Origin: Streptomyces sp. NBC_01351
GTDB lineage: Bacteria > Actinomycetota > Actinomycetes > Streptomycetales > Streptomycetaceae
Assembly: GCF_036237315.1 (NCBI RefSeq)
Contig: NZ_CP108356.1
Coordinates: 2,170,001-2,234,000 of the forward strand
Reading direction: 5' to 3'
DNA: 64,000 nt
Below are positions 17,416-25,404 of this stretch, in pieces; positions within the stretch are counted from its first letter, which is position 1; each line of letters starts with the position of its first letter. Made by a program: the position numbers and the translations under genes. The notes under the pieces are model-generated. The model had not been told where the DNA came from. It ran no database searches and saw only the letters and a program-made list of their open reading frames with translations.

Positions 17416-19787
17416 GGCTCGCTCCGCACCCGCACGGTGCCTCCATCACCGTCCACGGTCAGCACGTCCCCGGTCGCGATCCGCGACGTCGCCGTCCGCA
17501 CACCCATCACCGCCGGGATGCCGTACTCGCGCGCCACCACCGAGCCGTGGGACAACGCGCCCCCGACGTCGGCCACCACCGCGCCGGCCCGGGCCAGCAG
17601 GGGCGCCCACGCCGGCGTCACCTGGCGTACGACGAGCACTTCGCCCCTCTCCAGCGCGTCCGCGTCCGCGAACTCGTGGATCACCCGGGCCCGGCCCGTG
17701 TAGCACCCCGGGCTCACCGGGGATCCGCTCAGCCCGTCGCCCTTGCTCTCCCCCCGCTCGGTCCCGAACAGCGCCAAGGAGGTGATGTCGGACCCGAAGA
17801 GCGTGATCCGCGCGTCGGCGGGGACCACATCGGGCGGATTGAGCCGCCGCTGCCACTGGCGCCGCAGTCGGCGCTCACGCACCAGGCCGCGCCACCGCGC
17901 GTCGTCCGCGTCGGCGTTCACCCAGCCCCTCAGCTCCTCCCCGGTCAGGTAGAACACGTCGTCGGCCACGTCGAGCAGGTCGGCGAGGACGAGCCGGCGG
18001 CCGAGTTCGAGATATCCGGCCCGCATGAACGGCCAGCCGAGCGTGAAGTAGTGCAGGGCCTCGTCCCGTACTCCGCTCCAGTGGTGCGCCCACTGGTGGA
18101 CCTCGCGCCGCAGTCGGCCGGCCGGACCGCGTCCGAGCCGGCGTACGGGGGCGCCGCCAGGGGCCGCTGCCGGCGCCAGGCCACTCGGTTCGCCTCCGTC
18201 GCGGCGGCCGGCGATCACCGAGCGGAGCATCGAAGGATCGTCGATCGCGGTGGGTTCGGCCGGGTCGAGGCTGTACACCAGGTGGCCGAAGCGTCGCAGG
18301 TACTCCCGCAGCAGTTCTTCCTCGTCTTCCGGGGTGGCCGCCGCGACCCGGTCCAGGGCACGGTCGGCCTGGTGGGCGAGCCGATCGTCGCCCACGAGCA
18401 GGGATCCGGCCGTGAGCCCGGCGGTGCGCCGACCGCCGCGCGCCAAGACCAGCCCCAGCAGCCACTCGCTGGTGTTCCAGTGCCAGGCGAGCCCTCCGAT
18501 CACCGCCCAGTACCGGGCGCTCAGGTCCTCGACGGCCCGGATCCGTCGCAGCACTTCGGCCGACGTCAGGTCCTCGAGAGGTGCGTTCCGTGCGCGCTCC
18601 AGGCCTTCCTGGAGGGCGGGCAGCACCTCGTGCCGCCAGCGCCGCTCCACCGGTGAGAGGTGGAAGGCCAGCCAGCGCGCGATGAGTCGCAGGGTCCGCA
18701 ACGGATGCTGGGAGAGGGGGAAGTCGAAGCGCAGATAGGCGAACCCGTTCACCGTTCCGTGCATCGGCTCCGGGATCAGCGGACTGCGCGCGCGCAGTTT
18801 GCGCGGACCACCCCAGTTGGTCGCCCACCGGTCGATGAGCGACGGGAACAGCGTGGTGGCGAAGAGCGGGGAGAGCGGATCGGACAGCCACGAGTCGCAG
18901 ATGCTCATCCGGGCCCATCGCGCCCCGGGGACCTCGCTCGCCCAGTCGCCGAACTGCGTCGGCGGCGGGACGGCGGCGGTGATCGGGCGAGCCTGCAACA
19001 GGTGCAGTCCGGTGTCGTCCAGCGCCCATTCGATGTCCTGCGGTCCACCCAGCGCCCGCTCCACCGCCAGCGCCGTGCGCACCAGAGAGCGAAGAGGGCC
19101 CTCGCCCTCGGCCGTCTCGCCCATCCGTTCTCCGAACGCGGTGCTGAACACGGGCGTGTGAGGCTCCTTCCGGGAGTACACCGCCCGGTTCGGCTCCGCC
19201 GTCCCGTCCACGAGCTGCGTGCCGAGCCCCTCGACCGCCTCGACGAGAACCAGCTGGTCGTCGTCCGCGACGGGGGCCTCCGCGGTGAACACCACCCCGG
19301 CCCATTCGGGCACCACCATCGCCTGGACCACGACGGCCATCGCCGGGGCCTCCTCGGCGAGGCCGATCCGGCCCCGGTAGACGCCGGCGGCGGCGGAGTG
19401 CCGGGACCGCTGGCAGCGGGCGACGGCGGCCAGCAGCTCGTCGAAGGTGCGGACGCCGAGCACGCTTTCGTACTGGCCGGCGGCACTGCTTTCCGCACCG
19501 TCCTCGTTGGTGGCCGACGAACGCACGGCGACGCCGTGCGGGGCGGGCAGGGCCTCCCAGCACTCCCGCACCTGATCAAGGACGTCGTCACGCAGCCCCG
19601 ATCCGCCGGTGCGCCCCCCGTCTCCCTCCAGACCCGCCACGGTGGTGAAGACATCCACCGGGAGACAGAACCCGGGGGGTACGGGAAATCCCGCCGCCAT
19701 CAACCGGCCCAGCCCCTTGGCCTTGCCCCCGACCCGTCCGACGGGCAGGTCCGCGGCCTCGGTCAGGCTCACGACGCCCTCAGCCAT
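17412..19787 (-). CDS. Rifampin-phosphotransferase-like / PEP-synthase-like protein
   Basis: 791 aa. The N-terminal ATP-grasp (PPDK_N) domain is about 1-325 (VGGKAKGLGRLMAAGFPVPP, then VRSSATNEDGAESSAAGQYE). A large central domain follows, about 330-690. The C-terminal swivelling His domain reads GGALSHGSVVAREYGIPAVM with catalytic His about 747. There is no PEP/pyruvate TIM barrel, and the SHGS context matches rifampin phosphotransferase (Rph) more than PpsA. It should therefore transfer the beta-phosphate of ATP to a hydroxyl of some compound, leaving AMP and Pi. The operon suggests a terpenoid acceptor or self-protection (inference). Confidence 0.82.
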   Translation of the reverse strand: MAEGVVSLTEAADLPVGRVGGKAKGLGRLMAAGFPVPPGFCLPVDVFTTVAGLEGDGGRTGGSGLRDDVLDQVRECWEALPAPHGVAVRSSATNEDGAESSAAGQYESVLGVRTFDELLAAVARCQRSRHSAAAGVYRGRIGLAEEAPAMAVVVQAMVVPEWAGVVFTAEAPVADDDQLVLVEAVEGLGTQLVDGTAEPNRAVYSRKEPHTPVFSTAFGERMGETAEGEGPLRSLVRTALAVERALGGPQDIEWALDDTGLHLLQARPITAAVPPPTQFGDWASEVPGARWARMSICDSWLSDPLSPLFATTLFPSLIDRWATNWGGPRKLRARSPLIPEPMHGTVNGFAYLRFDFPLSQHPLRTLRLIARWLAFHLSPVERRWRHEVLPALQEGLERARNAPLEDLTSAEVLRRIRAVEDLSARYWAVIGGLAWHWNTSEWLLGLVLARGGRRTAGLTAGSLLVGDDRLAHQADRALDRVAAATPEDEEELLREYLRRFGHLVYSLDPAEPTAIDDPSMLRSVIAGRRDGGEPSGLAPAAAPGGAPVRRLGRGPAGRLRREVHQWAHHWSGVRDEALHYFTLGWPFMRAGYLELGRRLVLADLLDVADDVFYLTGEELRGWVNADADDARWRGLVRERRLRRQWQRRLNPPDVVPADARITLFGSDITSLALFGTERGESKGDGLSGSPVSPGCYTGRARVIHEFADADALERGEVLVVRQVTPAWAPLLARAGAVVADVGGALSHGSVVAREYGIPAVMGVRTATSRIATGDVLTVDGDGGTVRVRSEP

Positions 19788-20835
19788 GCTCTGCCACCTC
19801 CACCCACTGCTGATAGAAACGTCGGAATCGCCGCACGGCGTCGTCGCCGGGCACGTAGATGCCGTGCCGGTCCCCCGGCAGCATCGTGTCGAAGACCGGG
19901 AGGTCCTGGCGGGCGGCCACCTGCACCTCCGCACGGTGCACGAGTGCGCGCAACCACCCCAGGGCACCCGCCCCGTCGGGGTCGACGGAGGCATTGATGT
20001 GCTGGATGCTGTGGTGCTCTCCGATCGGGGTGACGGCCAGGACCATTCGGTACAGGCGCCGGCCGTCCGCGTAGTACTCGATCTCCTGGCAGCTCGCCCA
20101 GCCGCGCATCCGCAGGGTGAACTCGCGCGCGTTGAGCCCGAACGCGTTCGACACGGTGCCCAACGCGCCCCGGTACGCGGGCCAGGTGAGGGTCGCGTCG
20201 CAGCGCTCCGCCGGTTTGTCGTCCGGCGCCTTGTCGCCGGTCTCCTCCTCCTCGCGGGCGTCCGAGAAGGCGATCCGGGCCTCCCCGGTCACCGTCAGCC
20301 CGTGCAAGGCCACCAAATGGTCCGGATCGTAGGTGTTTTCCAGGATTCGCCTGGTGGTGGCCCGGGTCGGGTCGGCCAGCCGGAAGCTCCGGACGCCGGG
20401 AATCTGCCGCGCTTCGAGGTCCGGCAGGTCCGGAGGCTCGTAGCGGGGCGTCCCGCTGCCGTACCACGCCCACACATAGCCCGAGCATTCGCGGGTGGGC
20501 AGCGCGGTGACGGCGGCCCGCGCCGGCGGGCGTCGCCCCGGCACGAAGACACACGCCCCGGACTCGTCGAACCGCCAGCGGTGGAAGGGGCATTCGAGCG
20601 TGCCTTCGACCACCTTGCCGCCGTGCAGGGCTGCCCCCGCGTGCGGGCAGATCGCGCTCTGCACATGGGCCCGGCCGTCGTCGCCGCGCCAACCCACGTA
20701 GGAATCGCCGAACAGCGTGATCCGGCGGGGCCGACGCCGCAGATCCGCGGAGGGCAGCGCGACGTACCAGCCCGAGGCGAGGTTCGTGACGGGCCGTGGC
20801 GACGCGGCCATCCGCTCCGACGTCTTGCGCCTCAT
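19780..20835 (-). CDS. Rieske non-haem iron oxygenase 1
   Basis: 351 aa. The N-terminal Rieske [2Fe-2S] domain has CPH (C63, H65) and CPFH (C82, H85). The C-terminal catalytic domain has ENTYDPDHLVALHG with the mononuclear-iron His pair about 173 and 178. This is the KshA/VanA-like oxygenase layout and needs a separate reductase, none of which is encoded nearby. Its stop overlaps the start of the phosphotransferase-like gene by 8 nt. One of three related genes in a row, likely hydroxylating or desaturating the cluster product. Confidence 0.88.
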   Translation of the reverse strand: MRRKTSERMAASPRPVTNLASGWYVALPSADLRRRPRRITLFGDSYVGWRGDDGRAHVQSAICPHAGAALHGGKVVEGTLECPFHRWRFDESGACVFVPGRRPPARAAVTALPTRECSGYVWAWYGSGTPRYEPPDLPDLEARQIPGVRSFRLADPTRATTRRILENTYDPDHLVALHGLTVTGEARIAFSDAREEEETGDKAPDDKPAERCDATLTWPAYRGALGTVSNAFGLNAREFTLRMRGWASCQEIEYYADGRRLYRMVLAVTPIGEHHSIQHINASVDPDGAGALGWLRALVHRAEVQVAARQDLPVFDTMLPGDRHGIYVPGDDAVRRFRRFYQQWVEVAEHG

Positions 20836-20890
20836 CCCGTCCCCTTCCGAACAATCCGCCGTCGTATCCGCGCCGCCTTGGACCGGCCTC

Positions 20891-21892
20891 TCACTTGTCC
20901 CCCCGCCCCGTCCAACGGCGATGGAACTGACGGAACCTCAGTACGCCCTCGTCGTCAGCGGTGTTGATCGAACCGTCGGTTTCCTCGGCGTCCCGGTAGA
21001 TGCGCAAGTCCGCCCGGGTCCCCCACCAGTGCTGGAGCCGGTAGCCCCAGAAGACCGGGAAAGAACCGAGCAGACCGTCGGCCCGCGGCACGACGGTCCA
21101 GCCATGCATCGTGGTCCGCCCCTGCGCCACCGGCGTCACGGCGAGCAGCTCGTGCGCCACCGGGCGGTCGTTCAGCTCGAACGTCAGCACCTGGTACGAA
21201 GGCGTCGAGCGCAGGTGCAGACAGAGCCGTCCAAGACCGCCCGGCCGCCGGTCCAGCGGAGGCGGCAAGGTGATCGCGTCCGTGGTGATGCGCGCCGCGA
21301 TCGTGTGCCGGTCCCCTTCTGCGTCCCAGGTGAGCCGGAGGTCGTCGGAGATCCCGTGGATCACCGGGAAGTGGGGTACGTCGAATCCGTTCTCCAGCAC
21401 CCGGCGTGCCGGTGCGGGGGTGTCGAAGGAGAACCGGTAGCGCCGGTGGGCCGGTGCCTGCCGGTCCAGGTGGGGGAAGTCCGGCGGCGGATACTCGGGG
21501 ACCTCCGATCCCACCCAGGTCCAGACATAGCCGAACCCTTCCCAGGAGGGGTGTACCCGGGCCGAGGCGTCGCGCGGCACCCGCCGGGTGGCGGGGGCGG
21601 CCACACAGGTCCCCTCGCCGTCGAACCGCCAGTGGTGGAACGTGCACCGCAGCTCCCCGCCCACCACCTTCCCGAGCTCCAGGGCGGCTCCCTGATGGGG
21701 GCAGAAGCGGTCCATCACGACTGCCGCGCCGTCTCCCGCACGCCAGAGCACCACCTCTCGCCCGGCCACCACGGCGGCCAGGGGCCTTCGCCCCACGCCG
21801 GTGGAACGCCCGGCCACGTACCAACCACGCGCCAGATCGCGCGGCGGTTCGAGATCCCGGGGCGGCCGTCCCCGTACCGGCGCGAGGCTCAT
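20891..21892 (-). CDS. Rieske non-haem iron oxygenase 2
   Basis: 333 aa. Rieske ligands lie in CPHQGAA (C64, H66) and CTFHHWRFDG (C83, H86). The catalytic iron site is in LENGFDVPHFPVIHG (H174, H179). ATG chosen because it overlaps the previous gene's stop (ATGA). It is closer in sequence to oxygenase 3 in the Rieske domain than to oxygenase 1. Fifty-five nt separate it from oxygenase 1, the one visible gap in the coupled run. Confidence 0.88.
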   Translation of the reverse strand: MSLAPVRGRPPRDLEPPRDLARGWYVAGRSTGVGRRPLAAVVAGREVVLWRAGDGAAVVMDRFCPHQGAALELGKVVGGELRCTFHHWRFDGEGTCVAAPATRRVPRDASARVHPSWEGFGYVWTWVGSEVPEYPPPDFPHLDRQAPAHRRYRFSFDTPAPARRVLENGFDVPHFPVIHGISDDLRLTWDAEGDRHTIAARITTDAITLPPPLDRRPGGLGRLCLHLRSTPSYQVLTFELNDRPVAHELLAVTPVAQGRTTMHGWTVVPRADGLLGSFPVFWGYRLQHWWGTRADLRIYRDAEETDGSINTADDEGVLRFRQFHRRWTGRGDK

Positions 21893-22998
21893 CGGCCGAC
21901 CTTTCCGTCGTCCGCGGCGCGGTCGACCCATGACTGGTAGTAGCGGCGGAACCGGAGCAGCCCGTTGTCGTAGCGCACGTAGACCGTGGGCTGGGCGTTG
22001 CGGGTCGAGTCGTAGACGGGTACGTCCTGGAAGGTCCCCGCGCGGTTCTGGACCCAGAACAGGACGTAGTTGAAGAGGGTGCGGTGCCAGCGTCCGGTGC
22101 GGCGCACCCCGGCCCAGCCGACCTGCCGGGTAGCCCGGTCCCCCTCGGGGACGATGCCCATGATCACTTTGTAGACCTCGGTGCCGTCGACGTACGCCGT
22201 GAAGCGCTGGCCGCCCGGCCATCCGTCGACCAGCAGTTGCATGTGGCGACCCATCGCGAAGGTGGAGACGACACCGGTGATCCAGCCCAGGGGTGAGCGG
22301 CGCAGCGGCGGCCGCCATGGCCGGCCGGAGAACCACACGCCGAACCAGGCGTCGTCCCGTGTCAGCGGCGGACCGTTGTCCGCCGCCTCGGACTGTTCGG
22401 CCAGCACGCGGAACTCCACCTTGTCCAGGGCCAGTCCGTGCAGAGCGCTGAAGTGCTGGTGGTCGACCGCGTTCTCCAGTAGTTGACGGATCGTTCCGGT
22501 GGTCGCGTCGTCATAGGAGAAGCCGAGGTAGCGACGGGGCCTGTCGGTCAGCGCCGGGAACTCCGGCAGCTCGAAAAGGGGTTCGGTGGTGCCGTACCAG
22601 ACCCAGACGAACCCGTACGCCTCGCGGGTGGGATAGGACCGGGTCCGGGCCGTCGTCGGGATGCGCGAGAGGCCGGGGATCGAGGAGCAGACCCCGTTGC
22701 CGTCGAACCGCCAGTGGTGGAAGGGGCAGCGCAGTTCGCCGTTGACGACGTCCCCGAGGCCCAGGTTGGCGCCCTGGTGCGGGCAGTGCGCGGACACGCA
22801 CCGCACCACCCCCTTCCGGTCGCGCCACAGCACGACCTCGCGCCCGAACAACCGCATCCGGTGCGGCCCCTTGCCCAGTCGGGAACTCTTGATCGCGGCA
22901 TACCAGGAGGCGGCGATGTTCGCTCCGGCGGGATTCGGCGGGGCGGCCGAGGCGGGGACGGTCCGAAGCTCTTCCTGGGAGCCGTCTGCGCCGATCAC
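21889..22998 (-). CDS. Rieske non-haem iron oxygenase 3
   Basis: 369 aa. Rieske ligands lie in CPHQGANLG (C72, H74) and CPFHHWRFDG (C91, H94). The catalytic iron site is in LLENAVDHQHFSALHG (H182, H187). The GTG start overlaps the stop of the prenyl synthase gene (GTGA), so prenyl synthesis and first oxidation are coupled at translation. The N-terminus (about 1-30) is a Pro/Ala-rich extension absent from the other two. Confidence 0.88.
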   Translation of the reverse strand: MIGADGSQEELRTVPASAAPPNPAGANIAASWYAAIKSSRLGKGPHRMRLFGREVVLWRDRKGVVRCVSAHCPHQGANLGLGDVVNGELRCPFHHWRFDGNGVCSSIPGLSRIPTTARTRSYPTREAYGFVWVWYGTTEPLFELPEFPALTDRPRRYLGFSYDDATTGTIRQLLENAVDHQHFSALHGLALDKVEFRVLAEQSEAADNGPPLTRDDAWFGVWFSGRPWRPPLRRSPLGWITGVVSTFAMGRHMQLLVDGWPGGQRFTAYVDGTEVYKVIMGIVPEGDRATRQVGWAGVRRTGRWHRTLFNYVLFWVQNRAGTFQDVPVYDSTRNAQPTVYVRYDNGLLRFRRYYQSWVDRAADDGKVGR

Positions 22999-23912
22999 GC
23001 CGCCGCCCGGCCGCGGACCACCTCGGCGGCCCAGCGGAGCATGGACGCTCGCTCGCCGAACCCGTCGAGCTCCGCCACCGCCCCCGTGATCAGTCCGCGC
23101 ACCCGCTCACGTGCCTCCTCCACCCCCACCAACCGGGGATACGTCCACTTGCCGGCGGCCCGGTCCTGGCCGACTTCCTTGCCGAATTCCTCAAAACTCG
23201 ACGTCTCGTCGAGAATGTCGTCGACGATTTGATACGCGAGCCCGAGATTCCGCGCATACGTGGCGAGGCGAGTGATGTCGTCCTGCGACGCCCCTCCCAG
23301 AATCGCCCCGGTGACCACGGACGCCTCGATGAGCGCACCGGTCTTCTTGATGTGCATCTCCTCCACGGTCAACGGGTCGACATCGTCGCGTCCCTGGGAG
23401 TAGAGGTCGAGCGCCTGGCCGCCGGACAGGCCGGACGGGCCCACCACCTCGATGAGTTTGGCCATGACGCCCAGCAGTCTCTCCGGCTGCAGCGAGTCGG
23501 AGTTCTGGAGTATGAACTCCAGCGCATAGGCGAGCAGCGCGTCACCCGCCAGCAGCGCCATACCCTCACCGAACACCCGGTGGTTGGAAGGGCTGCCGCG
23601 GCGGAAATCGTCGTCGTCCATGGCCGGCAGGTCGTCATGGATGAGCGAAGCCGTGTGCAGCATTTCCAGGCCACAGGCGGTGGGAAGTGCGATGGATACG
23701 TCGGTGTCGAATATCCCGTAGGCCAACAGGCACAGCGTCGGCCGGATGCGCTTCCCATCGGCCAGCAGCGAATAGGCCATGGCCTCGCGCAGTCGAGGCG
23801 GTTCCACCGAGTCGACGGAGGAGCGCAGCATCTCATTGACCTGGCGGCGGAATTCCTCCATAGGAACCGGAAGGCCTGTTTCCACTTGGGTGTTGTCAAT
23901 CGCGAAGGACAC
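22995..23912 (-). CDS. Polyprenyl (GGPP-type) diphosphate synthase
   Basis: 305 aa, trans-isoprenyl diphosphate synthase (IspA/CrtE group). First Asp-rich motif HDDLPAMDDDDFRRG (D93, D94, D99) and second DDILDE (from D231). The residue five before the first Asp is Ala, where farnesyl synthases of this type have an aromatic residue, so C20 or longer is likely. The GTG start is preferred over ATG 23930 because GGGGAG lies about 10 nt upstream of it and nothing lies before the ATG. It heads the coupled run of Rieske and phosphotransferase genes. Confidence 0.88.
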   Translation of the reverse strand: MSFAIDNTQVETGLPVPMEEFRRQVNEMLRSSVDSVEPPRLREAMAYSLLADGKRIRPTLCLLAYGIFDTDVSIALPTACGLEMLHTASLIHDDLPAMDDDDFRRGSPSNHRVFGEGMALLAGDALLAYALEFILQNSDSLQPERLLGVMAKLIEVVGPSGLSGGQALDLYSQGRDDVDPLTVEEMHIKKTGALIEASVVTGAILGGASQDDITRLATYARNLGLAYQIVDDILDETSSFEEFGKEVGQDRAAGKWTYPRLVGVEEARERVRGLITGAVAELDGFGERASMLRWAAEVVRGRAAA

Positions 23913-24124
23913 GAAGCTCACTCTCCCCATGGATGCACCGAACGGGCCATCGCACGAAGGGGCGGTGGCCATGATGCAGATTCACAGCGATGGAATAGAG
24001 GCTGACGGCGGATTCCGGCGTCGATCGCACCAATCCGGCCTGCGGATGTGCTGCGTTCGACCCTCCGGGACCCTTCGTGCAGAGATGACGACGGATGGAT
24101 CGCAGTGCGACGGCCGGCGTCTGC

Positions 24125-25153
24125 TCAGATCGCCAGTACCCGCGCTTCCGCGCCTGCCGTCGCCTTCGACAGGGGACTGGCGGCAACGCTCATGCGCTTC
24201 AACCAGCGGTCCGTACCGTCGAACCGCGGCTCGAAGGCCCGACGCCCGTGCACGGCACGGTAGTTGTCCACGATCAGCACGTCCCCCTCGCCGACCACCA
24301 CGTCGCGCTGGGCACGGGTGAGCTCGTCGACGATCGCGGCCAGCGCCTCGGTGGCCTCACCGTCGCCGGCCAGTGCGGTCGTATAAGGGGCGTCGATCCG
24401 CAGGCTGGGAGCCTCGGGGTCGCCGAAGAGGAGCGCGACCGGCTCCGGGTTCTCGTACATCTCGTGCGCACGCCGGAGCATCTCGCTGTCGGGTGCGTAC
24501 CTGGCCAGTTGACGCAGGTGCTCCAGGTCGGGCCGGATCAGAAAGCGCCGCTCGCGGAGCACGGAGCGGTGGCCCTCGGCCAGCCGCACGTCGTTGACCG
24601 TGCCGATCGTGGTCGGCACCCGGTCGGGGTTCCTGATGCCGAGGAGCGCCAGGTAGCGGCATCTGTCCTGGTGAAAGCCGTCCTCGGTGTGCCATTCCAG
24701 GGCGACCGAGCCATGGCCGCTCTGTTCCTCGCGGTCGCTCTCGACCGGGAGGAGGTTCTGGACCATCCGGCCCCGCTGGATGGTCGGCCACGCGAAAACG
24801 CCACCCAGGCTGGAGGCCAGCAGGGCCAGCTGCGCCTCCTCCAGCTCCTGGCGGCCGTCATCGAGGGCTTCCTGCCAGGAGAGCGGAGTGGGCCCGCACC
24901 GGCCGGGGTCGACGCGCACGCCTGAAACGCGCAGCGCACACAGTGAGGGTGAGTCCTTGAATTCGTTCAGTACCGAGCGGATCGACACCGGTATTCGATG
25001 AACGTACTCTTCCAGGCCTTCATAGAATAAGGACTTCGCGGGAGAGCCCTGCGCGGTCAGCGCAGCCTGGGCTGCCGCGCACAGGCCATCGGCCTCTTCA
25101 GCCGACAGGGAGTGCTCTAAAACCGATGGAGAGCGCCCCGAAAAGACATCCAT
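24125..25153 (-). CDS. Fe(II)/2-oxoglutarate oxygenase, AsnO/VioC-like
   Basis: 342 aa, clavaminate synthase-like family. Iron ligands read as EWHTED (H155, E157; the HxE form used by AsnO and VioC instead of HxD) and distal H302 in NYRAVHGRR, with a nearby Arg for 2-oxoglutarate. Characterised relatives hydroxylate free Asn or Arg at C-beta, which is odd beside terpene genes. Two in-frame TTA codons (L12 and L42) imply bldA dependence. It ends 213 nt before the prenyl synthase start and may share or precede that operon's promoter. Confidence 0.82.
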   Translation of the reverse strand: MDVFSGRSPSVLEHSLSAEEADGLCAAAQAALTAQGSPAKSLFYEGLEEYVHRIPVSIRSVLNEFKDSPSLCALRVSGVRVDPGRCGPTPLSWQEALDDGRQELEEAQLALLASSLGGVFAWPTIQRGRMVQNLLPVESDREEQSGHGSVALEWHTEDGFHQDRCRYLALLGIRNPDRVPTTIGTVNDVRLAEGHRSVLRERRFLIRPDLEHLRQLARYAPDSEMLRRAHEMYENPEPVALLFGDPEAPSLRIDAPYTTALAGDGEATEALAAIVDELTRAQRDVVVGEGDVLIVDNYRAVHGRRAFEPRFDGTDRWLKRMSVAASPLSKATAGAEARVLAI

Positions 25154-25276
25154 TCCGATTCCCCCGAATTGGTTGGAAGTGACCGCACCACGAAGAGCAA
25201 CACAGGCGGCGTTCTTGGCGAATCAAGTGAAGCCTGCGCATCAGGCCTTGCGAGTAAGCCTGGACGGTGCGGATCA

Positions 25277-25298
25277 TGATGGTACACCATGTCCATCA
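25277..25298. promoter_or_regulatory. Inverted repeat in the divergent control region of the terpenoid cluster
   Basis: TGATGG (25277-25282) and CCATCA (25293-25298) flank an inner ATGGT-AC-ACCAT repeat. They lie in the 251-bp AT-richer gap (25154-25404) between the Fe/2OG oxygenase gene and the membrane-cyclase fusion gene. Any cluster regulator would act here; none is encoded in the cluster. No confident -10/-35 pair is seen. Confidence 0.35.
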
Positions 25299-25404
25299 CC
25301 CGCTCAGGTAAACTTTGCCTCAACTACGCATGCAGGTACGTGAGTTGGGTGTCCACGGATTGGACTGGCTGTGCGGGACTCGGCTCTGGGAGGCTGGATT
25401 GAGC

